This document shows positions 1 through 14,450 of a DNA stretch of 64,000 bases, one piece after another. The notes beneath the pieces are model-generated. The model had not been told where the DNA came from. It saw only the letters and a list, made by a program, of their open reading frames with translations, and did no database searches. The translations under genes and the position numbers were made by a program. Each line of letters opens with the position of its first letter. Position 1 is the stretch's first letter. Origin of the DNA: Selaginella tamariscina (Eukaryota; Streptophyta; Lycopodiopsida; Selaginellales; Selaginellaceae); NCBI GenBank assembly GCA_003024785.1, contig PUQB01000628.1, positions 62,001-126,000 on the forward strand. The letters run 5' to 3'.

Positions 1-529
1 GTCCCACCTTTGGGTTAGCTTACCCTTATTGTTGGTAAGATTTCATCTTTATGACTAGGTACGGAGTTAGTCAAATTCCTTGGTCCGAAAACCTGCTCAC
101 AAACTCAAAAGCATTGCTCGACTTCACATTTATAGAACTAGTGGTTGAGGCCTCGCTCCGACCGTCTCAACCACGCTAAGCTAGGAATGATACATGTAGT
201 TTGGTTAGCCATATATCCTAATTCACAAGGTGAGCCTGTTTGTGGACTTAGTCAACTGGGGGTTTAAGTTCCTATCTGGCAAGCCACCTTCGTAGCACCA
301 ATTAAAAACTCTGACTTAGGAACTTGCTTTCATCACTTTAATGAGTAGTCCTTAGCAGTTTGTCCACTTTGCTTAACCATAAGATGTATTGATTTACCAT
401 GCCACAGCCATCAAACTCAAAGAAGCTTCTTCTCAAAAAACTAGCGCTCAGCTCTACTCACATAATGACAATCACTACTCCTAGAGCATCATGTTCCATC
501 TGGTTTTCGCTCCTGACTCCTCCCAAGCT
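1..529. other. Unassigned non-coding DNA
   Basis: I see no convincing gene, repeat boundary or RNA here. The stretch is of mixed composition and its left context is cut by the window edge. Confidence 0.4.
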
Positions 530-3500
530 TGAGGAGCTACTTAATCTTTCCTAGTTCATCTCTTAAAGCATAGAGACTGTCTCCAACCACAAAATTTGGA
601 AGTTCACGTTCATCTCTCACAACAATTCTTGCCTTGCATCCAACACACACCAAAGCTATACGTTTGACCTTTGGGTCTTCAACTTTGAGCCATCCAATCA
701 CCTGAAGCACAATTAATTGATGAAAAAGAAACCAAAAATGCAAACCTATGTGTTTGGGGGATTTTCTTAAGCGAGGCACCTAGGTGAGCAGCATGCGAGT
801 GGTAGCATTGGCTAACTCTTGCTTTTAAATCCCATCTTCAATCTCATGGAAGAATGTATTAGCTCCACATCCATCTCGTCCTTTCACTAGGTTAAATTTT
901 AATTTGTTAAGAATTCAAAAGTTACAACTCTAGAACAAATTTTACAAAAAAAACACTAACCTCCATATTTCTTCAAGGTCACAGCTTCTGTAGGCAGAGG
1001 CAACAAGAGCACCACTTGTTGGATCTTCCCTCACAACAAATACATCAATGGAAAGTTCTCATGTGCATAAGCACATTGTTGTCTTATACCAAATGAAGAA
1101 CCAACCAATATCGATCTTCAATTGATGGATTGATTGTTAATCGTCAATGGTGGTGACAATGTTCCTTGTCAAAAGTTCAATTGAATAATCCTAGCTACAT
1201 GTGTCCATGGTTCACAATTTTTCACATGGTCAAGAAAGAATAAATTAACATTATTACTCACTATGAAGTTTTCAATTTGGATCCAGTAGTAAACAATTAA
1301 CTAATTGCGAAAGAGCATGGTGACATTAGTGAACCTCCAAGCCAAGTTCACAGTGACTATGCCGCACAAGTCTAACAATTCATAATAAAGGTTTTCTTTT
1401 TCAGATCAATTTTCTACCCTTTAATATAGAGGTTATACTTGGTGGATGGAAGTTAGAACAAGTGCATCTAAAATGTACTTAGTTAAAATCTGACTAATGT
1501 AAGCAACTCCATACGTGCTAAAGCCATAGTGGGCAATAGTTAAGGATCAAATGCGAACAATTACTATTCTTAGTATACAAAGTGCCTTAACTTCTTTTGC
1601 ATGCGATGCCACCATGCCAAAAAAACTATCTCTTCGTCCCATAGACTCAATTGGCCCCCTTGAACTCTTGGGTATGCATGTAGCCAAGCAAACAAATGAG
1701 GCTTAAGCTCAAAAATAATAAGTAGAAGTTGGAAAATCTTGGATAAACTTAATGACAATGGACTATTAGTGGCCACATGAAGGATGGTAAGGTAGCGGGA
1801 ATTTTGTGAATAGCATAGCTAGTTCCATGTCCATGGGTGTCACAGTATCATTTGGAGCCCCAAAAATCTGCAAACAAACATTATTAATCAAATGCTACTC
1901 AAAAACACTAATGCATATTCATCACAACATAGAGAGAATTTTTTTTATGAAAGAACATGGAAAACTAGCAACACAACCTACTTGGATTGAGATGACATGA
2001 TGAAAGTGTGTAGATGGAATGGGCTCAAACTCTTGGCAGAGCATTGTTTTCTAGGAGGGTCTACTATAACCTTGCATTCAGGTGACAAAAAGTTTTCGTT
2101 GGAAAGTTAATGGGCAAATGCATTTGCCCATGAATAAAGGCTGCTCCAATTTCCCAATGCACATACCTCACAAGCTCCATAGTCCCAAATGTTCTCTCTA
2201 GCACTACATACATTATACCATTCAACCTAAATGCCATCTACCCACTTGTCACTTATAATGTGCCATGTAACAATGATTCCCATAATGATTAATATAAATC
2301 AAAGATTTAATTAGAAATGCCCTGTACCCACTTGTTAATTACATTGTGCCCATGTGGCAATGACTTCCACAATGAACAATGCAAAATAAAAATTTACTTA
2401 AATTTTGTACTCATGTTAATAATGTTGCATTTGAGCATTGAATAGTCCAATGATTGCACCCATTAGGCAAATGTTTATCATGGTTTTAGTTTGAAACATG
2501 TTCCTTCGTACTCATCCAAGTTGTGCATCTCAAATGAAACATCCATGTTGGATAAAATACATAGTTGAAAAGGTTTACTATCGATCTATTTGTGTGCTGT
2601 GGCCAACATGCAACTACTCAAAAACCTTTAATCAAAGATCATATGACAGACATCCATCCCGCCGATAATAATGAAACTTTATATCAAAGAAAAGTAAATA
2701 TCATTTATCTCATATTAATTAAATAGAAAGAAAATTAAAATAATTAATAATACATCTTAATTAAAAAAAATGTGAGTATCACTAATAAAACTTAGAATAA
2801 AAAGAGACTAAAAATGAATATCAATCATATATCTTAATACAAAAGTGAGCATTATTTAATTAAGATCATAACGAAATAAAAGTGTCACTCCCATATCTAA
2901 CTTTTCAAAATTAATACTAGCTTTTAATTATCACTTTTAATTCAGTCTTAATTAGATAATTTGAACTTTATTTTAACCTTAAACCTTTTTTAAGAAACGA
3001 TAAACATAAAATGTTTGTTTTACAACTAAATAATAATTTAAAGTAATAAGTAATAAATTTAATAATGAATGTTACATGAATATTGAGTGTTTCATTTGTA
3101 CTGTGTACATGTATGCCTTGCTAGGACATCCACCAATAAAAGATTTAATTAGCTAAATTAGAAAATAAAAAGAAACAAATATAAATATATACATGTGTAT
3201 GTGTGGTTAAATAACTGTCCAGCGATAAGCATAAAAGCCTTTAATTTGTAATCTTAATTACCCAGTAGCTTGACCGATGCACCGTTAATCGTCTGCTCCC
3301 ACAAGCCAATCCACGCCGTTCATCTAAAGTTTAGGCTAATCTAGACCATCCGCAAGATCCGATGGATAAGAGTAACGTTTACAAACTTGAAATGTAACGC
3401 CGCCGACAACATTATTAATATGAATTCATATTAATAATATGTAAAATAATACTATCTAAGTATTACTATTAGCAGTGAAATTTTCTAGTAAATTAACATT

Positions 3501-4210
3501 TTCACACTTTCATATAAAAATTATATTGCATACATGTCATCTTACAGGACGTATAGTGTCTCCTGGATTGTTGGGCACTTAAGTAAATTTTTAAAAACTG
3601 GGTTCAATTGTTATATACAAATACATAAAATAAAACTCCTTGTCCAATATACTGCCAATATTCCACATTTATGAATATCTGATATAGTATATATTAGATT
3701 TCTCATATATTATATAGTATAGTATAATTATAATATAAATTAAGCATATTTAATAATTTACTAATTTTCTCTATTATGCGTCTCTCTGCTATATATTATA
3801 TATGTGTTTATGTATATGAAAACACACTCTATGTATATCACACGCAGATACACACACACACACACGAGAGAGAGAGAGTACTAACATATGCTGGCGGATG
3901 TATATACTTTGTACGTGTCTGTTATGTGTGGCGAGGTATTCATTACATGCATACACATATAAACGAGATAGTATATTATCATGTATGCACTGTATCAAAC
4001 CAGGAACAATAATCTCTGTCGTGCAAATATATATATGTTGCATAAAATTAAGTTTGACTTGTAAACAATTTAAGTTAAATTAAATTAAAATTAGTAAACA
4101 ATAAATTAAGGATTTAAAACTTAAATATGATAAAAATGTAAGTGATACATTGTTAACACATAATTAATTAAGTTAATTATTTAACACGTGGCCCCTCTCA
4201 TTATCCATAT
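530..4210. repeat. Long dispersed repeat, copy A (fullest of three)
   Basis: About 530-2690 is collinear with 6560-8730. About 2060-4210 is collinear with 16560-18570. Shared landmarks include the block around 3290-3370 (matched at 17630-17710) and the ending TTAACACGTGGCCCCTCT at 4180 and 18541. The copies differ by many small indels and substitutions, so the duplications are not recent. A perfect 28-bp palindrome centred on GAATTC lies at 3412-3439; only its core survives in copy C. On the minus strand at 560-1010 there are exon-like segments (see next entry). No transposase or terminal repeats were recognised. Confidence 0.75.
537..1010 (-). pseudogene. Degenerate multi-exon gene fragment, unknown family (copy A)
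   Basis: On the minus strand an acceptor TTCAG near 703 is followed by an open exon that reads GWLKVEDPKVKRIALVCVGC and ends at 543. Further upstream a segment reading DPTSGALVASAYRSCDLEE ends at a GTTAGT donor near 961. Another reads GRDGCGANTFFHEIEDG at about 835-890. The same segments occur, more decayed or variant, at 6570-7130, for example DGCGANTKPKTFFHEVEDG. Conservation of frame-like text in two copies suggests an old gene or transposon coding region. I do not recognise the family, and no continuous ORF remains. Confidence 0.3.
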
Positions 4211-4871
4211 TTAGTTTTAGTTCACTGAACTCCATATCTTATAACATTTAATTTATTTTTTCTGAACTCTAAACCCTTTCATCTTATTAAAAATATGAAC
4301 TTCCCTTGCACTAAACTTACTTAATCTTAAGTAATTTATTTTGCATTTTCAAGTAAGTCTAATGTTTAATTTTCACATGTTCTCCGTATAACTGAATTTA
4401 ACGCCAAAAGCACTTAAACTTAAAACTTAATTTAAAATTTAAATTTCAAGAGAAAACATATTTACACCAAATTTTTATATAATTTTTCACTTACTTAAAA
4501 TTTTGAAGAGATTTTTTTAAGGTGAAGAGTATTCAAAATTAACGATAATTAACGAGATATATATTATTAGTATAGAAAATTATTATATTATTATATTATA
4601 ATATTAATTAATATTACATTATTAATTATATTAACGAGATATTATATTATATTAATTTTGAAGGGACCTATGAAGGTCCCTTAAAATTTGGTGTGAAAGT
4701 GGATAAGGTGTTGGCACGGATTCCAATTCTCTTAAATTATAAAAATACTTATTTTACCTTAATTAAATTAAAAAGAACACTTTATTCTACAATTCTACAA
4801 TTTTACAATTAGTAAAAGTAATTATATATACTTATACATGCGCTGGGATGCACACACACATATAATGTAAT

Positions 4872-4915
<44 letters not shown>

Positions 4916-5617
4916 ATAACTATATATAATAAATAATGATATAGTAAAATTTCATGTTGATTTACAATGTTAACATGTATGTTAAATATTATTAATTTTT
5001 AGTTATTAATAAGGCAAATTCACATGGACACTATGTGTTAAAATGTAAAGTACTAACGACTCTCTCTCCTTCGTAATATCTCTAACACGTTTGATTAATA
5101 TTCACATGGTTTCATTATAAATTTGTATTATAATATGCCATATTGATTTTTAACTTTGTATCTATATATATATATATATTATTATATTATTCTGATTTAT
5201 ATAAAATTAAAAGTCTAGAGTTTAAATAATTAAGTATTTTTTATTTAAACACATTTTTTCTTAAAAATTTACTTTAAAATTTATATGCTCTTGCTTAAAT
5301 TTTAAGAATAAAACAAAGAGTTAATGTGAATACGCTACACTTATTTAATAACTTAAGTGAAATTTGGTGTGAACACATTCATCTTTACTTTTACTACGCT
5401 TAAGGGTCGGTGTGAATTAAAGAAATCAAATTAAAGGAAAATTATATTTATATCCCTGAAATTTATCATTTATATATATATATATATATATATCCTTAAA
5501 ATTTTATATTTACATATATACTTCTTAAAAGTTTTAATTTACATATGTACCCTTAAAAAAATTTATATATATAGTGGTTAATCACAGTCTTTAACCGGAA
5601 ACTACTGCACTATTTCC

Positions 5618-5650
<33 letters not shown>

Positions 5651-6560
5651 CACGAGCCAAATATAATGGGTTGTTTGGGTACGGAATTGGTGTACTTCTC
5701 CTGGGAGATGCTCACTCGATTGTTTGCTCGCATGGGAACTTGAGCACGGAACCTTATATTGCTGTGCACAATATGTTGCTAGCACACAGCTGCAAAAATA
5801 TATAGAGAAAACTTCCAGGTAGGAGTAGATGTGTGTGTGTGCACTTACTTATGCTAGTAAATACACAGTTTCTATTCATACCTCCAACTACAAAAGCTGG
5901 AAAGAGTATGAGGTGTATGCAGTAGGATATCAGCAATATATCCTTGACAGCCTAGATCTAGAGTGCAAGAGTCATAACCTTTCATATCCATTTTGCTCGT
6001 TGTATAAATTCACTTCTTTTACTTTGCTCAATAGACTAGAGGGTCCTTTCTTTCTCAATAGTTCTAGATACATGTATGCAGCTACATTTGCCAAGGAAGT
6101 TTGCTAAAAGAGGCTAGAGTTGTTTGTAGAACTCCAAGAATTGTAACAAAGCTGGTGGTGAGAGTTGTTTCATTGTTCTAAAAGGTACAATTTAACCTAC
6201 TATCAAGAACAATTGATTTTGGAAAAGAGCTTATTTATGTACAAGACTTTACTTAATATTATAATGCCGTTGTACTTAAATTTAAAAGTGCAAACAAAAC
6301 AACTTTGAAATAAGAAGGCCAAGCTACTCACACAGTTTCTTTTATAAAGTCCTTGTAGATCTCTAAAAATGCAACAATTGAGTAGCGATAATTATACATT
6401 CCAGATGCCATATTTTGTTGTGAGTAGGTAGACATTCAACGTGAGTGCTACATTGTAAAATACACTTTGTAGTAAAACGATTCAAAGGGTAACTTAACGT
6501 TTTTATGAGACACCTTGTGCCCTTTATGTCACCAGGAATGCATGAGAAGTCCCACACGAA
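4211..6560. other. AT-rich non-coding stretch with TA microsatellites
   Basis: No gene supported. It holds long (TA)n runs near 4877-4912, 5161-5180, 5474-5494 and 5620-5651. A compact hairpin lies at 4657-4690 (arms AAGGGACCT / AGGTCCCTT, 4-nt loop). The short ORFs here are in low-complexity sequence. Confidence 0.5.
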
Positions 6561-8730
6561 TTTCCTTGCCTTGCAAACCACAATATAAGCAATGTGAAAG
6601 TTCATGTTCACAACAGTTCTTGACTTGCATCCAGCACACACCAAAGTGTAAGTTTGACCTTTGGGTGTTCAACTTTGCACCATCCAATCACCTAAAGCAC
6701 AATCTAGTGATGGAAAAGAAACCAAAATGTAAAACTGTGTGTTGGGATTTTCTTCCCTTCTCATTGAAAAAGGGCCACATAGATCAACAGCATGCAAGCG
6801 GACAACATTGACTAAATGTTGCTTTTGGATCCCATCTTCAACCTCATGAAAGAATGTTTTGGGCTTTGTATTAGCTCCACATCCATCTGGTCCCTTTCAC
6901 CATGTTTCGCATAAAGAACACAAGCACCATGCATGCATCCCAAACCACATCTATATGTTCTCCAAGGTTAAACGTTTGTTGTGGCCAAATTTTAATTTGT
7001 TAAGAATTCAAAGTTAAACTCTAAAAAAATTCTACAAAAGAAAACACTAACCTCCACATTGTCTTGAAGGTCACAGCTTCTGCAAGCAAAGACAAGAAGA
7101 GCACCACTTGTTGGATCTTACTAACGGAATGGATGTTGATTGTTAATGGTGGTGACAATGCTCTTTGTCGAAAATTCAATTGAATAACCACAATACTTAT
7201 GTTTCATGGTTTACAACTTAGTCAAGAAAAAATGGTGAGGTAAATATTTGGAGCAAAAATAAAATTAACACTACTACTCATAATGAAGTTTTGAGCCTAG
7301 ATCCAGTTGGTCAATAATTAGCTAATTGTGAAAAGCATGGTGACATTAGTGACCTTACATTCCAAGTTCACAGTGACTGTGCTACACAAGTCTAACAGTT
7401 CACAGCAAAGGGTTTTTTTTTTATTGATTCCCTACCTTGACATAAAGGCCATACTTGGTGGATGGAAGTTAAAACAAGTGCATGCTACTAAGTTAAAATG
7501 TAGCTAGTTAGAACTTGACCAATGTAAGCAACTTTGTACATACTCAAGCAAGATAGAGTGAATAATAGTTGAGATCATTCTTGGCATACAAGGTGCCATA
7601 ACTTTTTTGCATGCCATGCCACCATGCCAAAAAGTTGTTTTTTCATCATGTAGGCTCAATTGGCCCCTTGAACTCTTGGGTATGCATGTAGCCAAGTAAA
7701 CAAATGCAGCTTAACAATATGTAGAAGTTAGAACATCATGGACAAACCTAGTGATAATGGACTATTATATGGCCACATAAAAGGATGGTAAAGTAGTGGG
7801 AATCTTGTGAACAAAAGGCACTGGCCATTAATAGGATGGTAAAGTAGTGGGAATCTTGTGAACAAAAGGCGCGTGGATAGCTAGTTCGATGTCCATGGGT
7901 GCTACAGTATCATTTGGAGCCACCATAAATCTGCAAAAAACATTATTAATCAATGCTACTCAAAATGTTAATGAATATTCATTGCTTCGCCACAATAAAG
8001 AGGAGAAATCTTTTATGAAGCAACATGGAAAACTAACAGCATAACCTACTTGGACATATGATGAAATCTATACAACATGTGTAGATGGAATGGGTTCAAA
8101 CTCTTGGCAAAACATCATTTATATGAAAGGGCCTTTACATCCAGGTGACAAAAGAGTTTCCATTAGAAAGTGAATGGGCAAATGCATTCACCAATAAATA
8201 AAGGCACTTCAGTTTCCCAACGCACAGCTCCATAGTTAGCGAATTTCTTTGCCAAACACACATATGTTTGCCATTCGACCTAAACGCTATCTAGCCACTT
8301 GCCACTTACAATGTGTCATGTAGCAATGACTCTCACAATGATTAATATAAATCAAGGATTTAATTGGACCTAAATGCTTCATACCATTGTCAATTGCAGT
8401 GTGCCATGTAGTGATGACTCCCATATTGAACCATGTAAAACAAAGTTTTTACTCATACTAATAATGTGCATTTGAGCATCAAATAGTCCAATGATTACAC
8501 TAGTTGGGGCAACTGTTATATCTGTCCTTGGTCTAAAGCATGTTCCCTTGTACTTATCTAGGATGCACATATCAAACAAGAACATCTCTGCACATGGATA
8601 AAATGCAACTCAAATATTTACTAAATTTGATGGTTGCAATCTATTTGTGCATATGTGACAAGACTGCAACCCTCAAAAAACCTTAATCAAAGATCGTACA
8701 TCAGAAATCAATACGACAATAATAATGAAA
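6560..8730. repeat. Long dispersed repeat, copy B
   Basis: Collinear with about 530-2690, offset about 6.03 kb, same orientation. It carries the same minus-strand exon-like pieces (6570-7130) and the same downstream text near 7600-7690, which matches 1600-1690. An internal direct repeat of about 55 bp occurs at 7780-7870 (GGATGGTAAAGTAGTGGGAA twice). No intact coding sequence. Confidence 0.75.
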
Positions 8731-8749
8731 ACTCTATATGGATTACAGA

Positions 8750-8905
8750 TATGCTATAAGATATACCTACAAGATATACCTGCAGGATATTCCTACAGGA
8801 TATGCCTATAGAATATACCTACAGGATATGCCTGCAGAATATTTCTATAGGATATGCTTACAGGATATGTCTATAGGATTACTATAGGATATGCCTAGAG
8901 GATAA
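8750..8905. repeat. Minisatellite, ~16-bp unit CCTACAGGATATGC-like
   Basis: Nine to ten degenerate tandem units of about 16 bp (CTACAGGATATGCCTA variants) lie just before the promoter-like start of the gypsy relic. No coding role seen. Confidence 0.8.
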
Positions 8906-8939
8906 GGGTCACTATTTTTAGCTCATGACCAGATTAGCG

Positions 8940-11400
8940 TTGGAGTTGTGAGTATAAAAGCTCTGACCTAATTGTTGTACAATCAATTACTATCAAACCA
9001 GTCTTTCTACAATCAATCTTGTCTTGTCTTGCTCATTGCTCCTGCTCTTGTCTTGTTCCTAGTTCTTAGTTCCTATCTTGCTCCATTTGTCCTGCTCCCT
9101 GTCCTACTCCTTGTCCTGCTTCTGAGTCAAGCTTCTTGCTTTCGGAATCCTACTCATTCATTGTTCCTGGATCGTGACTTGACACATGCAGTTAATGAAT
9201 TTCATTTTTGCCGGTATATCGATCCTTTTATTGAAGTTTTTTTAGATGATTTCTCATCTATAGTAGAACTTTAGAGAGTATGTGGAGCATCTACGTCTAG
9301 TGCATAGACTCTAAGGAGAAGAAACTATATGCTAAGCTCTCGGAGTGTGAGTTTGCTAAGGAGGAGGTGGAGTACCTCAAGCATATTGTTTTCTAAGGAC
9401 GGTGTTGCTCCTGATCCTAAGAAGGTATATGTAATGAGGCATTGGCCTATGCCTAAGAACGTGCAAGAGCTCAAGAGTTTTATGGGCTTGGCTAATTATT
9501 ATCGTTGGTTCATTCAAGGCTTTAGTCATTTAGATCTTCCTTTGACATCATTGAAGAGGAAGTGTTGTGTTTGAGTGGTCTACAAGACAATGTGCAGCAT
9601 TTGAAGCTTTGAAAACTGCGTTGACAACATCACCAGTATTAGCTATCGCTAATGAGAACGAGTCTTATGAGGTGTACAGATGCATGTGGTATGCCATTGG
9701 AGGAGTTTTTATGCAAGTTGGTCATGTCATTGCTTTTGAGAGTCAAAAAGTTAAATAATATGGAGTGTCGGTACTTGACTTATGATCAGGAACTGATAGC
9801 TTAGTGTCGTGAACACTAGGCACTATCTACGTAATGGATGTCCCTTCAAAGTGTTTATTAATTATCAACCTTTGAGGCATTTCTTAGATTAGAAGGATCT
9901 AAATGCTAGGCAGGCTCGTTGGTCGGTGTTTTCTACATGAGTTTTCATGATTTATGATTGTCCATATAAGGAGGGAAGGAGAACATGGTTGCAAATTCTC
10001 CTTCTTGTATTATACGATTAAATGCTATTGGAAGATTAAATGAAGTTTTGGTTCTTTTGATTCACAAAGCAAGGGCTAAGGATCTAGCTTGTCAGCAGCA
10101 TCTCAGCAATTTGGTGGAGCCTTATGCTAAGCAGAATGGTTTATTACTGTACAAGTAATGTCTAATGTGCCTAAGACAACAGAGCTTGTAGCAGAGTCAT
10201 GCATCTTTTGCATGATAGTCCATTTGATGAACATGGAGGAGAGGATAAGATGTATGACTTGGTGAAACGTCAATTCTTCGTGCCTAACTGAAGAAGGACA
10301 TTGTGGAGTATGTTCGCACTTGTGCTAAGTGCCAGTCAGTTAAGGCCAAAGAGAGTGGCTCAGCTTGGATTGCTGATGCCTTTGGAAGTGTCTCAAGGAA
10401 GATGGGAGAGTATCTTTATGAATTTTATTACACATCTTGTGTTGCAATGAGCAAGTGTGGGTCATTGTGGATTGCTGAGCAAGTATGCTAAGTTCATTCC
10501 TTTGAAAAAGAATGCAACATTGAAGGAGCTTACATTGGTGTATCTAATGTAGGTGTATTTTGAGCATGGGATGCTAAGAACATTATTAGTGGCCAGGACA
10601 ACAAGTTCACTTCGGCATTTTGGGTGAAGTTCTATAAAGGACTTGGCACTAAGGTGAATTTTAGTAGTGGAGATCACCGCAATTAGATGGCCAAACTAAG
10701 TGTGTGAACAAGGTTCTAGAGGATATGTTAAGAACTTGTGTGGCTAAGAAGCAAAAGAACAGTGGGACAAGTTCTTACCTTTGGTTGAGTTTGCCTACAA
10801 ATAGTAAGCATAACTCTCTAAAATCTATTCTATGCTTACAAAGGTAGACATCTTCAGTCTCTAGCAAATGTTGGAATACGTTGGAAATGGTGAGAGAGGA
10901 TATCTAAGCTCATAGCTTGGCTATGGAGATGGACAAGATATTTTTGATGTGTTGGAAGAATTTGCTTAAGGCAAGGGATTGAGCTAAAAGGCTAGTTGAT
11001 GAGAAGCACATTTACAGACAATTTAATGTAGGAGACAAAGTGTTTGTGCAAGTCATCTTTGTTTCCTCATTAAAGTGTAATTCTCTACAATTGTGGACTA
11101 GGAAGTGTGAGAAGCTAAGTCCTCTGTATGCTGATCATACAAGATCATTGAGAAAATCAATGTTGTGGCTTAAAGTTGAGGTTGCTAAGGGAGGCAACTA
11201 CATCTGTGTTTCAATTGAGTAAACTAAAGAGGGCCTTGTACGTGCAAAAGTATAGTAACTCACTTGAAGAGTTAAGGAGTCTAACCAAGAGGATGTTTAA
11301 AGCAACTTGTTTTAAAGAAAATCATTGACGTAAATATTTGTAAAGTGTACACAATTTGTCCTTGAGGACAAGTACTTTTTCCAAAGGGGAAGGAATGTTG
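8940..11400 (+). mobile_element. Decayed Ty3/gypsy retrotransposon (RT, RNase H, integrase relics)
   Basis: A TATA-like TATAAAA at 8953 precedes the body. From 9180 the plus strand reads, across several frames, reverse transcriptase around VFLDDF (9237), then YAKLSECEFAKEEVEYLKH and MGLANYYRWFIQGFSHLDLP (9330-9560). RNase H follows (FEWSTRQCAAFEALKTAL from 9570; RYLTYDQEL near 9770). An integrase zinc region (VEYVRTCAKCQSVKAKES near 10300) and a tail near 10980-11050 (AKRLVDEKHIYRQFNVGDKV) complete the order. Gag and protease are missing, and the frame is broken at least eight times. A purine-rich tract AAAGGGGAAGGAATG ends at 11396. The order RT-RNase H-integrase is typical of Ty3/gypsy. Confidence 0.85.
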
Positions 11401-11700
11401 CAGCCGGATGTTGGTCCATGGTCTTGGTCAAAGGTTTGACCATGATTGATCTCAAGCTAATTATGTTTTTAAGGAGGCCCTAATTAAGGAGACCTTAATT
11501 TTGAAGAGCAACAACAACTTTTGAGTGGAGTTCAACTTGCTGTAGCTCGAGGGTGAGCTAGTGTGCTCTAAAGCTGGGTGGTGAGTTAGGCAAGCATCTA
11601 CATATGGTTCGTAGGAGTGTAACATACACCCACTATGCATCTTTAAACCAAGGTTGTCTGGCAAACTTTCTATAATTCAATGTGTTTTGCCACACAAGAT
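11397..11700 (+). repeat. Probable start of the 3' LTR of the gypsy relic
   Basis: A sequence starting TGTTGCAGCCGG follows directly on the polypurine tract, where a 3' LTR is expected. I cannot define its end, because no 5' LTR copy is recognisable in the window. Confidence 0.4.
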
Positions 11701-11989
11701 AGAAGATTTGACATCACATTAAATCTCTTCTTTTTTCAATTCAATAAAGTGCCTTATAGAATTAGTCACAGCCAAATGCAAATGTGCTTTTGCCGTGTAA
11801 CTCATGGTCAAAGTGTAACTATTGCACATGCTGCAAATATGTTTGGTGTTCGAACATTATTTGCCTCAAACTTGTGCTACAAGAACCCTACACCTTTTTG
11901 AACCTCTCGAAGCACTAGATGCTTCAAAAAGGATTTCTTAGGCATCATAAGACAATCCATTCATATGGTTTGTAAGTTTTTCATGTTGT

Positions 11990-14450
11990 GAGCAACTTTG
12001 GCCAAACTTGGTTTGCGCTTTAAAAGAGCTAAACATAGACATTGTAGCAAAAGCTCAAATAACAAGACTGACACAATAGCATGTTTGTTAGAGCAAACCT
12101 GTTACAATCATGCGCTATTTTATCACAAGGCATGTGCATTAAAGACCTTGTTGTTGAATGGCAACACTTTAGTAAATGTCAAAAGTACATGTTTGCTACA
12201 CAATTCCAAATGTGTGGGGCACTCATGAACATTCTCTTCTATGTTCCAGATGCACCTATGTATTAATGTGACCCTATGACGATGTGGTGTCCTTCATAGA
12301 CAAACATATTTCAACTAATAGAGAACTATTGCATGTTAATATTTCATTTATCCAAACATATACACACAAGGCAACCTGCCAACAAAACCAATATCGAATG
12401 TGGTTCAATGCTCTTGGCCAACCTATGGAAGCAACTCGCATTCTAATTCCTTTCACCCTAGAAGAAGACATGGTACGCAAATATTGGTACACAAATATTG
12501 GTATGGTATTAAAAGCTTCAAATCAAGAGTTATCACAAGTAATGCAACTGATCCTCCTTCCTTCGAAGCATTGCTTTGCAATGTAGCTTTCATGTTAATG
12601 ACTATGAGCAAGTTTGCAGTCAGGCATTAATAACCAAAGGTTTTACTTTGTAAAACCATGCACAACATCTTGATAAGCCCCTTCAACCTTGCTCTAATTT
12701 CTGTTTGGCACTCAAACATGGCATTCAATTTGTCTTGGATCCTCACAAGACTGTACAATATTGCACTTCCTACATGACAGTGATGCTAAGATGTGAGACA
12801 ATTTTGCAAAAACTCTACAAGTTTGTAGCAAACAAGAATTGCCAACATTACTCGATTAGGCAAAATGACAACTACTTTCATCAAAGCCCAAAATGCCAAT
12901 TGGCCTAGATGTTTTCTCAACTTATCAATGCCATTACACCACAAAACACGCTATTCAATTTCTTGACATGAACTTGGCAATTAATCACACACTTATATTA
13001 AACCTTTAGCACAACTTTAGCTTACCTCCAAAAAGTAAATTTGTAATGAGAAGTAAACTTAAAAAATATAAACATGAAGCCTTAACATGGAAGGAATCTT
13101 TTTTGCTAATTGTTATAAAGAAGCTTTTGATTGTGAACGCTTTGCCCTTGTTTTTCATGCATTACTTTAGTTCACTTCACAACATCGTATCCAACTTGGG
13201 AAGAGAGCAATTGGCAAGTTCATGTTACAAAGAAGACGAGAGGTCTATTATGCAAAATAACATTATTAATGGTTTTGAAATAATTGATGATGCTATTATA
13301 AACATTGGAAAACCAATCATCGAACTAGGTAAAGTGCTACCTTGAGTTGACTTTATGCCTAATGTTAAATACCACGCAAAACTATGCTCCATGACCCATG
13401 AACAACAACAGCTATTTGATGAAGTCATCCATGCTAAGCATCTCTAACCTAATAAGCTTCTTAACATGCGATACTAACACTGGCAAGACATATGTGATAA
13501 TTCTTTTGTTGCAAGGTCTTGAATGGCAATATAAAATTTCTGATCCAACTTTAAAAGGCAAACATAAGAGTCTTATGATTGCAATTACATGTTGGGCAAC
13601 CTTCAATATTGGTGGCACAATAATTCACGAAGCATTTAAACTAATACCTTGTTCTAGAGATTAATTGAAATTGAACCCAAAAACATTGATGCCTTTCAGA
13701 AACACTATGAAATTTTGAAATGTTCAATTATAAAAGAGGCATCATTAGTTGGGTAGTTATATATCAAATAAATGACAAACCATGTTGAGCAAATTTGACA
13801 TGTTCATGTCCAAATGTTAAAAGGGTTTGAATACTTTATTTTGTGATGATCTATACCAAATTCGACCAATAGTTAACAATTGGTGCTTTGAGGACTGGGA
13901 AAAAAACATATTCACAAGGCCCCTCATATATAACAAGATTACACATGCGATTGAGCTCAAACATGTAAAAAGATAAAAAGACCAAACATTTATTAATATC
14001 CTAAATACAATGCGATCAACAAACATCAACTAATCTAGAGTGTGTGAACAATAAGTGTATTTGGCTAGTTCCACATGACCCTATATTCCAATATCTTTTT
14101 GTTATAAACAAAGAAATGATGAACACAATAATGCTTTTATAACAAAAATCAAGAATCTAGAGTACACACTCCATGCAATTGATACTAAATCATCATCTTG
14201 TTCATCAACTACCAAACTCCCCAACAAAGTCCAACAACCGTGGCTTCAGAACTGTCCTTGTCTTAAAACTAAACATGCCTATAAAATTGAATTACAATTT
14301 AAATGTTAAGAATGGTATGGTTAATGGTACAGATGGCATTTTTAAAGCATACACTTCGAATATACCCAATTGTTTGGTTCAAATCTTCAGTTCCTCTTGT
14401 TGGGAAAGAAGCATGTGTCAACCTCAAACATTTATATACACCTAAGATAG
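11990..14450 (+). pseudogene. PIF1/Helitron-type helicase relic
   Basis: Pieces in helicase order can be read in changing frames. Near 12340 there is IQTYTHKATC...ATRIL, the Cys/His region that precedes the helicase in plant PIF1/Helitron-like proteins. At 12720 it reads IQFVLDPHKTVQYCTSYMT. A Walker A-like TNTGKTYVIILLLQG lies at 13470-13520, followed by an AAxNIGGTIIHEAFKL block (13590-13650). A Walker B-like FCDDLYQIRPIVNNWCFED is at 13840-13895, then INILNTMRS. At 14290 LNVKNGMVNGTDGIFKAYT is the usual C-terminal motif. Introns or frameshifts interrupt it everywhere. No Rep domain or Helitron ends were found, so it could be a cellular PIF1-like copy. Confidence 0.7.

Noticed and set aside
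9000..9180. Leu/Val-rich ORF as a membrane protein
   Set aside because: It is a CTTGTCCTGCTC-type low-complexity stretch at the start of the gypsy relic and runs into the RT frame without a start of its own.
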